Below, piece after piece: positions 27,248 through 35,380 of a stretch of DNA of 64,000 nucleotides (positions within the stretch are counted from its first letter, which is position 1; every line of letters begins with the position of its first letter). The stretch is taken from contig NZ_CP036269.1 in NCBI RefSeq assembly GCF_007744675.1, forward strand, positions 6,951,917 through 7,015,916, written 5' to 3'. This DNA is from Gimesia alba (lineage in GTDB: Bacteria > Planctomycetota > Planctomycetia > Planctomycetales > Planctomycetaceae). The position numbers and the translations under genes are program-made. Under the pieces are notes generated by a model. It searched no databases. It was not told the DNA's origin and saw only the letters and a list, made by a program, of their open reading frames with translations.

Positions 27248-27679
27248 TTATTTCATGCGTTTTTCATAGAGTGCGTCGAATTCTTCGTCGCTCATGGCCT
27301 TGAGTTTGGCGGGAGACAGGTCAGAGTCAGCCTGAACGACCACGGGAATTTCCAATCCCAGCAACTTATCCATGCGTTCGCGGGCACGGAGTTGTTCGCG
27401 GGGATGGACGTTGGGATTGTTGATCACACTGCGGTAAAAATAGTAAGACTCAGCGCGGTGAACGTCGGGCTCCACCTGCATGCGATACACCATTTCCTCG
27501 CGAGCCCGTTTCAGGTAACGCTCGACCGATCGGCGGGAAAGTTGGAATTCCTCTGCGACGGCCCGTTTAATGTCAGACGAGTACTTACCCATGCCCAGCA
27601 TTTTTTTGACCAGTCGCACGACGTGTTCCCGATCCTCTTTTGAAAGGTATGTTCTTGTTTTGCGTTTGTTTTCTGTCAT
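27248..27679 (-). CDS. HTH protein resembling phage terminase small subunits
   Basis: A 143-residue protein. It begins with a basic N-terminus (MTENKRKTRTYLSKEDREHVV) and a homeodomain-like helix-turn-helix around residues 33-58 (SSDIKRAVAEEFQLSRRSVERYLKRA). The later part, 'FYRSVINNPNVHPREQLRARERMDKLLGLEIP', has the look of the oligomerisation region of small terminase subunits. No large terminase, portal or capsid gene is near, so it is probably an isolated or domesticated DNA-binding protein. It is transcribed towards the 443-residue gene. Confidence 0.6.
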   Translation of the reverse strand: MTENKRKTRTYLSKEDREHVVRLVKKMLGMGKYSSDIKRAVAEEFQLSRRSVERYLKRAREEMVYRMQVEPDVHRAESYYFYRSVINNPNVHPREQLRARERMDKLLGLEIPVVVQADSDLSPAKLKAMSDEEFDALYEKRMK

Positions 27680-28255
27680 GCGTTTTCGTCCTTTGAATCA
27701 ATTTCGGCTTTATTGTTCCAGCTTGCCATATCATGCTGTTCGGCGTGATGAGGTCAAGAGACGATGCGCTTATGATAGTCCGAGAACACTTCGTGATGTT
27801 CAGAAAAGCGACAATGAAGTGCCTGTGAAGTGGAACGATGCGATAGTACACAGCGCGAAGTGGTGCTGCGGGAGTCAAAGAAAGGGGTGTGAAACAAGAG
27901 ACTTTTCTAGTGCGAATATCAACACCCGACAGATTGGTTCAGCAAAAAAGTACTCGCTCTCACGCGCGCGACGTTATCTCCGCATGCTAAAAAAGGGGAT
28001 CGCTGTGTCAACAGGAAGAAATACTCCTGAATTTCAGGGAGCAGACGGGGTTTCTATGAGTCACACACGCGTCAAGCGAATTTCATTTTCAACCACTTTG
28101 CGACAAGCCAGTCTGAACGATTTACTCAAATTGATTGAACCGCGGCATCAGTTAGCCCGTTTACTTGAATTAGTTTGGACAACCATGACTCACGTGCTAA
28201 TATGAATAGCAGATATAAAATACGGTATGACTGTCTGAGGTGAAAGGGGTTTGTG
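27680..28255. other. Long intergenic region without a convincing gene
   Basis: An open frame on the + strand crosses this region (27570-28205) but overlaps the helix-turn-helix gene and has a Ser/Arg-rich composition unlike the genuine genes here. A 49-codon in-frame piece from ATG 28056 could be a remnant. A purine-rich ribosome-binding site (GAGGTGAAAGGGG, 28237-28249) at the right end serves the next gene. The region probably holds two divergent promoters. Confidence 0.3.
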
Positions 28256-28498
28256 ATGTCAAATGATAACGAAGAGAAACCTGCCAAGGCTTATCAGGTG
28301 CTGTTGAAAGAGCAAAAACTGGGTCTATTTATTGGCTTACTATTTGGCTTTCTCATCAGCCCGATCATTCGAAATGCCTTTCTGGATTCTGCCGGTTACT
28401 GGCTGTCGCTGTTCATTGCGATTGCGCTCTCCGCCAGCGGTGCTGCCATCGTAGCTTATTCTGCTGTGACCCTACTGAGTCGTAAGTCACAATCGTAA
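28256..28498 (+). CDS. Small two-helix membrane protein
   Basis: An 80-residue protein from ATG 28256, with the purine-rich GAGGTGAAAGGGG ending seven bases upstream; a GTG one codon earlier is possible. A hydrophilic N-terminus (1-22) precedes two hydrophobic segments (about residues 23-45 and 49-72) and a short Arg/Lys/Ser tail. I do not recognise a family. It lies 45 bases before the broken TPR-like gene and may share its transcript. Confidence 0.55.
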   Translation: MSNDNEEKPAKAYQVLLKEQKLGLFIGLLFGFLISPIIRNAFLDSAGYWLSLFIAIALSASGAAIVAYSAVTLLSRKSQS

Positions 28499-28543
28499 GC
28501 AGACTGTTGCCACTGAAATAATTCGATCGAGAGGGTGAAAGCG

Positions 28544-29503
28544 GTGAGAAATCGAATTCTGGCAATGGAGGGGAGCAGACTGACAGCAGCAGAAGCTGCG
28601 TCACTCGAAAAAGAGTTGGAGCAGAATCCCAGCGATGTGAACTCGCGCATCTAGCTTCTGGGTTATTACTTTCAAAAACAACTTCAAGATCCCGCTGCGC
28701 TGAAAGCAAATCTGCAAAACATTTTGTGGTTGATACAGAATGCCCCCGAATGTGATATTCTGGCAACTCCGTTCGGTCTGCTCTATGCCAAGGTGAATGC
28801 AGATGCCTATACAGCAGGGAAAGAAGTCTGGATCGATCAACTGGAAAACAATCCCGAGAATCTGAGCGTACTTGAGAACGCGGCAAAGTATTTCATGCTG
28901 TCGGATCCGGATCTGGCAAACGAAGCACTCATCAAGGCACAATCTCTTGATCAGGAAAATCCCAAATGGTCTGCGGCGCTTGGCGAATTGTATTCGCTGA
29001 ATACGAACACAAAGACTGTTAAGGACAAACACAGTGAAGCGATAAAAGCGCTGGAAGAATTGGAAAATGCATACAATCATTCGACAGGTCTGGATCAAGC
29101 CGCACTCCTTGAGCAACTTGCAAAAGCGGCCTTGATCGCGGAAAACACGGAGAAAGCCAAGACATATGCTGAACTCATGCTGAGCCAGAGCGACTCCGAA
29201 TGGAATTGTGAAAATCATATTCACCACGGAAATATCACTCTCGGAAAGCTGGCACTTGCAACCGGGGACGTGGAGACAGCCAAGCAGCGTTTGCTCAAAG
29301 CAGCTGAATCTTCCGGCTCTCCAAACCTGAATTCTTTCGGTCCCGATATGAACCTGGCGAAAGAGCTCCTGCAGAAAGGCGAAAAGGATGCTGTGCTCAA
29401 ATATCTCGCGCTCTGCTCACAGTTCTGGGGGTCGGGTAAAGACCGTTTAGATCAATGGACAAAGAGCATTGATAGAGAAGAGATGCCGAGCGACTGGGGT
29501 TAA
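28544..29503 (+). pseudogene. TPR-like protein gene interrupted by an in-frame TAG
   Basis: Reading from GTG 28544 (or ATG 28565) gives a helical protein whose N-terminal part 'LTAAEAASLEKELEQNPSD' runs directly, in the same frame, into 'LLGYYFQKQLQDPAALKANL' and on to 29503. A single TAG at 28652-28654 separates the two. Without it the gene would encode about 319 residues of TPR-like alpha-hairpins, for example 'NPENLSVLENAAKYFMLSDPDLANEALIKAQ'. Related proteins have a Lys, Arg or Gln-type residue at the broken position (from memory), each one base from TAG. Ribosome-binding sequence GAGGGTGAAA lies just upstream of 28544. Translation might restart downstream at a TTG (28724), but no signal supports it. 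Confidence 0.65.
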
Positions 29504-29535
29504 GCTCAATCAGCTACAAGCGTGAAAGAACGACA

Positions 29536-29853
29536 ATGCAGCCCGTGATGAATGATACGAAGTGGCGTGAATTGCAAATGGCCATGTATTAGATCAAGAA
29601 CTTTTGTCCAAGATGGCGGACGCGCTGTCTGGAGAATGGTTATATCTCTGACTGGGACAGGGAATGGGTTTACCATTTTTCTGAGGGAGGCTATGCGGAT
29701 ATTGAATGGGTGGAAATCAAAACCGAGAATGCAGCAGAGGCTGCGATCGTGCTGGCGGCATTGAAAAAAATCCATGTTCCCGGTGAGCAATGGGAACATG
29801 GATTTCGCATATATGGTTATGTCACCGCAGGTCAGCCTGTTGAATATCTCTAA
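29536..29853 (+). pseudogene. DUF6678-like gene interrupted by an in-frame TAG
   Basis: From ATG 29536 (or ATG 29548, where family members start 'MNDTKW') the frame reads 'NDTKWRELQMAMY', then TAG at 29590-29592. It continues in frame with 'IKNFCPRWRTRCLENGY', 'WVYHFSEGGYADIEWVEIK' and 'KKIHVPGEQWEHGFRIYGY' to TAA at 29851. The two pieces together match the DUF6678 pattern as I recall it, so a single nonsense change has broken the gene. The 3' part also contains, on the opposite strand, an intrinsic terminator for the convergent gene (29761-29805). The function of the family is unknown. Confidence 0.7.
29761..29805 (-). terminator. Rho-independent terminator of the EamA-like gene, inside the DUF6678 remnant
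   Basis: AAATCCATGTTCCC (29768-29781) and GGGAACATGGATTT (29792-29805) form a perfect 14-bp stem with a 10-base loop. On the minus strand the hairpin runs into seven consecutive T's, the textbook layout. It lies 96 bases beyond the stop codon of the minus-strand gene 29901-30446. Confidence 0.8.
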
Positions 29854-29900
29854 CCCGGTTGACCCAGCCACACCGATCGAAAAGATTGCCTGTGATGTAA

Positions 29901-30446
29901 TTACGACGTTGAATCGGTGGCTGGTGCTTCCGCCGCCGGTGGTGTCATGGGGGCCGGTTTGTCGACGGGTTTATAGATCATGACCATCGCAGCGCCGGCG
30001 GCGGCCAGGACCAGTCCCAGGAAGAAGCGGAGATCAGGCATTGTTTTCGCAGGGTGATAAAGGGTGATTGTAGCGATGGTATTTACAATCGGAGCACCTG
30101 CAAATACGAGAGGAGCGACGTAGATCGCGGCTCCTTTTCCACCTGTCGTGACAGCGAAAATGACAAACAACGCCCCCAAGGCTCCGGCCGTTCCGGCGAG
30201 GATGCCCCACATGATCGGGCCGGTATTAAAATTAGGTACGCCGCGCACAGTTGGGTCTTTGTCCAACACAAAGATGAAGAAGCCGGGAATCAGAACGGCG
30301 ACCAGGAAGTAAGCGACTCCCACAAACAGGAACGCCCGCAGGTTACTATGCAGTTTTTGAGCGGCAATATGGACCAGAGGCACGTAGTTCCCCCAGGAGA
30401 GCGCAGCACAAGCAACAAAGAATAAGACAATCGTCCATTTTGACAT
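29901..30446 (-). CDS. EamA/DMT-like membrane protein
   Basis: A 181-residue protein with five hydrophobic segments (about residues 4-20, 37-60, 77-100, 105-130 and 137-160) and a Pro/Ala/Thr-rich C-terminal tail. 'IMWGILAGTAGALGALFVIFAVTTGG' and the closing 'FFLGLVLAAAGAAMVM' resemble one half of a drug/metabolite transporter (EamA) protein. At half the usual ten-helix length it would have to dimerise. No substrate can be read from the sequence. It appears to be monocistronic and ends at the terminator at 29761-29805. Confidence 0.65.
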   Translation of the reverse strand: MSKWTIVLFFVACAALSWGNYVPLVHIAAQKLHSNLRAFLFVGVAYFLVAVLIPGFFIFVLDKDPTVRGVPNFNTGPIMWGILAGTAGALGALFVIFAVTTGGKGAAIYVAPLVFAGAPIVNTIATITLYHPAKTMPDLRFFLGLVLAAAGAAMVMIYKPVDKPAPMTPPAAEAPATDSTS

Positions 30447-30593
30447 CGTTAAAAACTCCTGAATTCGTGGAGGGGAGGGATCATTTCCGTTGGCAAGTTA
30501 ATCGAGCTTTATAATAGTAAGTTTCTGAATTCACAGCACCCGACAGGCATGAAAAATTGCATGAATCAGGGAAAAGCGGGTCTGTACAAACTC

Positions 30594-33500
30594 TTATTGA
30601 GCGCGTAACGTCGCCAGAATGGGTGCGCGGACGGCATCGGCGACAGCCAGTAAAGCAGCCAGCATTCCCACAACCAACACGGCAGACAAAATGACAATCC
30701 CACTTTCCCAGGGAAGATCAGCGCCCGTGGAGAGCAGATGCGGCAGCATCGCCAAGAGAGCCGAGATCGTTCCGGAGAGGAGCCCCCAGATGAGTAAGAA
30801 CGCATTTTCCGCTAACACGATCAGCGCTACGTTGCTGCCCGTCATGCCGATGGCGCGGAGCAATGCGAGTTCGCTGCGGCGTTCGACGACGTTGCGTAAC
30901 ATCACGGTCGCCAACCCCAGCGTGCCCAGCAGCAGCCCCAGGCCCCCTAACGTCTGGAAAGTAGAGAGGTAGGTATTTTGAACGGCCAGAAAATCGGCCA
31001 GTCGATTGGCGACGAGGTCAGAGTCGAAGCCGTATTCGGTGAGGCCGGTTTCCAGAATTCCCGAGAGTTTCGAGGCGTCTTCAGGAGGGACTTCGATCAG
31101 AAAATACTGAAAGCCGGCCTGTTCGGGAAACAGTTTTTGGAAGTCGGTTTCGGAAACAAGCAGGACTCCCTGAAAAATGCTGCCGTCAAACATGCCTTTG
31201 ATTTTCAATTTGTGTTCGGGGCGTTCGTCGGAAGGAATGCCGACGCTGGCGCCGATGCCTTTATGCAGGCTATACATTAACGTATTCATATCGCCGAGCG
31301 CGGGGATCGAGCCGTCCTCTTGTTTTTCGTTCAACAGTTTCCAGGGATTTTCTCCGGGTGTGTCGGCGAATTTGAAACCGCCGCGTTCGATCAGTTCCTG
31401 CGGGACTCCCAGAATGGTGGGGACACTGGTTTGATAAATATTCAGACAGCTGGCGTTTTCGCCCGGCTTCACACGAAAGGGAATCGCTGTCATTTCGCTT
31501 AATAATTTTTGTGTCTCGGGATCGTCGGGAATATTCACCAGCGTTTTAGCACGACCGTCGGCCGTATTCAGATCAAATATCAGCGGGGACGTAGATTCAG
31601 CAACGATGGTAAAACCGCCGTTACCGGAATCGATATCGGGGGTTTCCACAGCCGGATTCCGATGGCCGGCGGCGACGGAGACGAGTACGAACGTCGCGGA
31701 CGCGATGAGCGCTGTAGTTAATACACTGCGCTGGCGAAAGCGGCCGGCGTTGCGGAAGCCGAGTTTGATTAAAGCGAGTGTGCCGGTGCCTTTAATCGGG
31801 ATCGCCGATTCAATTCTGAGTCTGCTGGATAAAAAGAAGACGCTGGAAATCAGTGAGAGTGTACCGACGAGGAAAAACGAAACCGTTCGCCAGGAGAAAC
31901 CGGAAAAGGCTTCCTGTTTGGGAATGAGGAGTGAGACGGTCGCTAGAACCAGAATCAATGCGAGCAGGGATGAGGCTTTATAGACATAACCGACGTAGCG
32001 GGCATCTTTGACTTTATTGGATTCCGGTGTATTGACTCCCGCCAGCAGACTGCGGATGGAGAGTTGTTTGAGTTCGGCCATCGCACGCCAGGTCACGAAG
32101 AGGGAGCAGAGGACCGAAATTAATAAGCCGACCATGATACTGGTTGCTGTTAATTCGAGGAACAGGAAGCGGGTTCCAATCGCGCCGATCCACCAGGTTT
32201 TTAAGCCATAGAGCATCAACGAGGCATAACCAATGGCAGCGGCAATACCGAGGATACCTCCGAGTAAAATGACGGCGAAGGCTTCTTTGAAGATGACCTG
32301 TTTGACTTGCTGAGGGGTAAATCCGACGGCCGACAAGAGACCAATGGAAGAGACGCGGCGGTCGATGCCCAGTTTGAACAGCAGACGAATTAAAATAATC
32401 GCAGAAAGAATAATGAAGAAACTGAAGCCGATAAACAAGCCACTGAAATCGGTGGTGCCACTGGAGGCCATCAAGCCGAGAAACTTGATGGGCTGGACGG
32501 TCAGGCCCATTTTGAAGACGTCAACCTGTTTGAGGACTTCTTTGCCGAACACATTTGCCGATTCTTCCAAAGATTTCCCGGGCAGGGGGCCGACACGTAA
32601 TGAAGTCAGACTGCCATACCGGCTGTTCCAGAGGTTTTGTGCGGTCTCCAAAGCGACAAACGCTTTGGGGGTGGCTTTGTATTGATCCCAGTATTCTTCA
32701 TCCCGATCGGTAACTTTGTCGAGCTTCATGGGGAAGGGCTGTTTCCAGTCGCCGAAGGTGTCGGCGTCGGTGATGCCTTCCATTTCCGGCGTCAGCTTCC
32801 GGTCGGCGGCGGGCGTTCCATCAAGGGCGACGATGCCACGTACGGTAAAGGTCTGCTCGACTTCAGGTAATTCTCCCCGGGAACCGACGACATGATATTT
32901 CATGAGCACGTCATCGCCGACTTTGGCGTTCAAATCTTTCGCCAGCCATTCGTTGAGAACGATTTCATTTTCTTTGAGCGGCGACTTTGGTTTGTCCCCG
33001 ATGAATTGGAAAGGACCAAAGGGAGGCTGTTCGGTAAACTCAACGCCCGCGATAATCGAATACATGGAGAACAACGACTTGGAATCATCCTGCTTGGCGG
33101 GCATGATTTCATTAGCGATATACACCATCACCGGCGACGTTGTGAGATTGAGTGACTTCGCTGCCTCGATGCCCGCCTGTTCGATTTGCGGGTCGAGAAT
33201 CATCTGTTCGCTTTCCAGCGAAAAGTATTTGAACGATTCGTTGGGGGCGATTTTGAGATTCAGGTCTTCGAGTTTCAATGTGGCTTTTAGAGCGGCTTCC
33301 AAGTCCTTCGCGGTTTCGAGCGCGGCGAGTGTCGTGCCGGCTTCCGGATTCTCGGAACTGAAAAACAGGGAATTCACGCGAGCGGGCCGCGACTGGGGGT
33401 TGCGACGCGAAGCCTGGATTTCATCGAGGTCTAACGCCTCTTGGAGCGTGCTTAACGAAACGAAGAGATCGAGCGGCAGCTGCTGGTTGGGCATGAGCGC

Positions 33501-34097
33501 CAGGCGACCCGCTTTGGAAGATTCTTCGAGAATCGCGGTAACCGTGAGCGTAATTTCGACCGATTGTTCTTCACGCTCGCCGAGCAGTGAGTCTCGGGGA
33601 ATCGCGGAAGGGAGTTCGATCCAGAGCGTGATTTCATCGCCAACCGAAGCCTCGAGCTGTTCTGCGACGCGGGCATTGAGAATGGCTTCATCGTCGGTGG
33701 GCGCTGTCTGACTTCCATGTTCGAGCAGCGACCAGAGCCGTTCGTCGGTGCCGAAGATATTGACCTGCCCCACACGTAGATGCTGGTCTTCCCGATTTTT
33801 TTCCAGGCTGCCTCGCATCAGCAGAGCAGGGGCGATCGTTTTGATGTTGTCGGGTAGATCTGGTGATTCCGCAAGATCAGCGGCGAGTTGTTCGCGAAAG
33901 AAGCGATGGCCGGAAACGACGAAGTCGATCTGTCCCAGCCGATCGAATGTCATTTGCCTGAGACTGGCGCGAACGGAATCGCCGACGATGAGAGCCCCCC
34001 CGATCACGGCGGTCGCAGCGATGACTCCCAGCAGTACGGCCAGATTGGTGCGCCAATAATACTTCAGGCTTTGGATAACAAATCGCGTCTGGTTCAT
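30594..34097 (-). CDS. Large ABC transporter permease with two FtsX domains
   Basis: A 1167-residue permease. An N-terminal helix (about 15-38, 'NLAVLLGVIAATAVIGGALIVGDSVR') is followed by a large extracytoplasmic domain (to about 545). Then come an FtsX core with three helices (about 548-690), a further hydrophobic region (about 720-800), a second external domain and a final FtsX core of three helices (about 1040-1165, with 'NVVERRSELALLRAIGMTGS'). This duplicated layout is found in permeases of the YbbP/LolCE-like exporter group. It follows its ATPase by 34 bases. The substrate is unknown; lipids, lipoproteins or hydrophobic molecules are typical for the group. Confidence 0.85.
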   Translation of the reverse strand: MNQTRFVIQSLKYYWRTNLAVLLGVIAATAVIGGALIVGDSVRASLRQMTFDRLGQIDFVVSGHRFFREQLAADLAESPDLPDNIKTIAPALLMRGSLEKNREDQHLRVGQVNIFGTDERLWSLLEHGSQTAPTDDEAILNARVAEQLEASVGDEITLWIELPSAIPRDSLLGEREEQSVEITLTVTAILEESSKAGRLALMPNQQLPLDLFVSLSTLQEALDLDEIQASRRNPQSRPARVNSLFFSSENPEAGTTLAALETAKDLEAALKATLKLEDLNLKIAPNESFKYFSLESEQMILDPQIEQAGIEAAKSLNLTTSPVMVYIANEIMPAKQDDSKSLFSMYSIIAGVEFTEQPPFGPFQFIGDKPKSPLKENEIVLNEWLAKDLNAKVGDDVLMKYHVVGSRGELPEVEQTFTVRGIVALDGTPAADRKLTPEMEGITDADTFGDWKQPFPMKLDKVTDRDEEYWDQYKATPKAFVALETAQNLWNSRYGSLTSLRVGPLPGKSLEESANVFGKEVLKQVDVFKMGLTVQPIKFLGLMASSGTTDFSGLFIGFSFFIILSAIILIRLLFKLGIDRRVSSIGLLSAVGFTPQQVKQVIFKEAFAVILLGGILGIAAAIGYASLMLYGLKTWWIGAIGTRFLFLELTATSIMVGLLISVLCSLFVTWRAMAELKQLSIRSLLAGVNTPESNKVKDARYVGYVYKASSLLALILVLATVSLLIPKQEAFSGFSWRTVSFFLVGTLSLISSVFFLSSRLRIESAIPIKGTGTLALIKLGFRNAGRFRQRSVLTTALIASATFVLVSVAAGHRNPAVETPDIDSGNGGFTIVAESTSPLIFDLNTADGRAKTLVNIPDDPETQKLLSEMTAIPFRVKPGENASCLNIYQTSVPTILGVPQELIERGGFKFADTPGENPWKLLNEKQEDGSIPALGDMNTLMYSLHKGIGASVGIPSDERPEHKLKIKGMFDGSIFQGVLLVSETDFQKLFPEQAGFQYFLIEVPPEDASKLSGILETGLTEYGFDSDLVANRLADFLAVQNTYLSTFQTLGGLGLLLGTLGLATVMLRNVVERRSELALLRAIGMTGSNVALIVLAENAFLLIWGLLSGTISALLAMLPHLLSTGADLPWESGIVILSAVLVVGMLAALLAVADAVRAPILATLRAQ

Positions 34098-34131
34098 AAC
34101 ACGAACTCTTGTGAAGATTGAAAATCGAAAA

Positions 34132-34824
34132 TCAGACGGCTTCGGTCACGAGCAGTCCGTCGCGTAATCTCTGATGTTGGGGGAACAGAGCCGCCAGTTC
34201 GCTGCTGTGGGTCACGCAGATCAGAATCGTATTCTGTTCCTGATTGATTTCGAGCAGCAGTTTGCCGATCGATTCGGTATTGGTGCGGTCGAGATTCCCC
34301 GTCGGTTCATCGGCTAATAAGAGACGGGGGTTATTAATCAAAGCACGACAGACCGCGACGCGTTGTCGTTCGCCGCCTGAAATCTGTGCAGGTCGATGAT
34401 GCATGCGGTCCTGTAATCCCACGCGTTCCAGCAGATGGCGGGCGTGTTCTTCGGCATCCTTCGCTGTGTCCGGATTGACCATAGTAGGAATCAGCACATT
34501 TTCCAGAACCGAAAATTGCGGCATCAAATGGTGGTCTTGAAAGATGAAGCCGACATTCTGATTGCGATATTCGGCCTGCTCTTTGGCGTTCAGAACGAAC
34601 GGATTCTGGCCGAACTGAATGACTTCGCCCGACGTGGGTTGATCGAGAACGCCGAGGATGTAGAGCAGGGTGCTTTTCCCTGAACCGGAAGGGCCAGTGA
34701 TGGCGAGGGCATCTCCCCGGCTGAGTTCGAGGTTCACACCGGCCAGAATTGGCAGTGATTCGGCTGCGATCGAAAAGGTTTTCGTTAACTCGCGGACAAT
34801 GAGCTGGTCGTTGGAGTGATTCAT
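34132..34824 (-). CDS. ABC transporter ATP-binding protein, LolD family
   Basis: A 230-residue ATPase. ATG at 34824 is chosen because CAGGGA lies six bases upstream; a TTG 15 bases earlier is less likely. It has Walker A GPSGSGKST (44-52), the Q-loop 'FIFQDHHLMPQFS', signature 'ISGGERQRVAVCRAL', Walker B '[12 protein letters not shown]' and the switch 'CVTHS', where the usual D after His is S. It pairs with the double-FtsX permease downstream. It starts 20 bases after the thioesterase gene, in one operon. Confidence 0.9.
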   Translation of the reverse strand: MNHSNDQLIVRELTKTFSIAAESLPILAGVNLELSRGDALAITGPSGSGKSTLLYILGVLDQPTSGEVIQFGQNPFVLNAKEQAEYRNQNVGFIFQDHHLMPQFSVLENVLIPTMVNPDTAKDAEEHARHLLERVGLQDRMHHRPAQISGGERQRVAVCRALINNPRLLLADEPTGNLDRTNTESIGKLLLEINQEQNTILICVTHSSELAALFPQHQRLRDGLLVTEAV

Positions 34825-34844
34825 GTTGATCCCTGACAAACAGA

Positions 34845-35276
34845 CTATTCAGCGTGATCGATCGAATCTTCGATTTTCTTTTGAATCCAATCGGGGATTT
34901 CAATCGACTTCATGGGACTTCCGTGTGTGAAGTGACAGCAGACGGTTTTCATGCGTCCTTTGGCAATTTTCGTTTGATCCCGCCAGAACTCATATTCAAT
35001 TGTGAGCGATTTTACCCCGAGACGTTCGACGGACAAACGGATCTCGAGTAGATCACCATAAAAAGCGGGAGATTCAAACGAGCATTGTGCAGAGACGCGA
35101 GGCCAGCCAAACACGGAACCATCCTGCTGTTTATCCACAATCGTCAGACCCAGCGAGCGAAAATACTCGTGCTCGGCCTGTTCCATGTACTTATAAAAGT
35201 TGGAAAAGTGGACAATACCGGCCATGTCTGTCTCGTGAAATTCAACACGGCGCGTTGTTTTAAAAGTACAGGACAT
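34845..35276 (-). CDS. Acyl-CoA thioesterase, 4HBT/YbgC-like
   Basis: A 143-residue hotdog-fold thioesterase. ATG at 35276 is preferred; a longer frame from 35336 would prepend 20 residues that are not typical of the family. The active-site segment 'HETDMAGIVHFSNFYKYMEQAEHEYF' (14-39) matches the YbgC/4-hydroxybenzoyl-CoA thioesterase pattern, with catalytic D17 and supporting H23 and E32. It would hydrolyse an acyl-CoA or acyl-ACP thioester in the cytoplasm. Its position as first gene of an operon with an FtsX-type exporter hints at lipid-related export, but this is inference. Confidence 0.85.
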   Translation of the reverse strand: MSCTFKTTRRVEFHETDMAGIVHFSNFYKYMEQAEHEYFRSLGLTIVDKQQDGSVFGWPRVSAQCSFESPAFYGDLLEIRLSVERLGVKSLTIEYEFWRDQTKIAKGRMKTVCCHFTHGSPMKSIEIPDWIQKKIEDSIDHAE

Positions 35277-35304
35277 GTAGAACTCGATTGAAGTCAGTAA
35301 ACAG

Positions 35305-35342
35305 CAGGCTGTGACGAAAAAGTGAATGCTCGTCACAGCCTG
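35305..35342 (-). terminator. Hairpin after the sodium:solute symporter gene
   Basis: CAGGCTGTGACGA (35305-35317) pairs perfectly with TCGTCACAGCCTG (35330-35342), a 13-bp stem with a 12-base loop, 39 bases beyond the symporter stop on the minus strand. Only a weak T-rich stretch (CTGTTTACT) follows. It separates the symporter pair from the thioesterase operon. Confidence 0.65.
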
Positions 35343-35380
35343 TCTTGAGATTTATGTTATTAAATAGAAGAGGATCATAT

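Noticed and set aside
27570-28205. 211-codon open frame on the + strand
   Set aside because: Its first part overlaps the helix-turn-helix gene on the other strand, the composition is Ser/Arg-rich without domain character, and no ribosome-binding site precedes it.
28652-29592. General reassignment of TAG to a sense codon
   Set aside because: TAG is used as the ordinary stop of other intact genes in the window, so genome-wide recoding is not supported; local nonsense mutations are simpler.
32902-33711. 269-codon open frame opposite the large permease
   Set aside because: Ser/Arg-rich antisense shadow of a gene with clear FtsX motifs.
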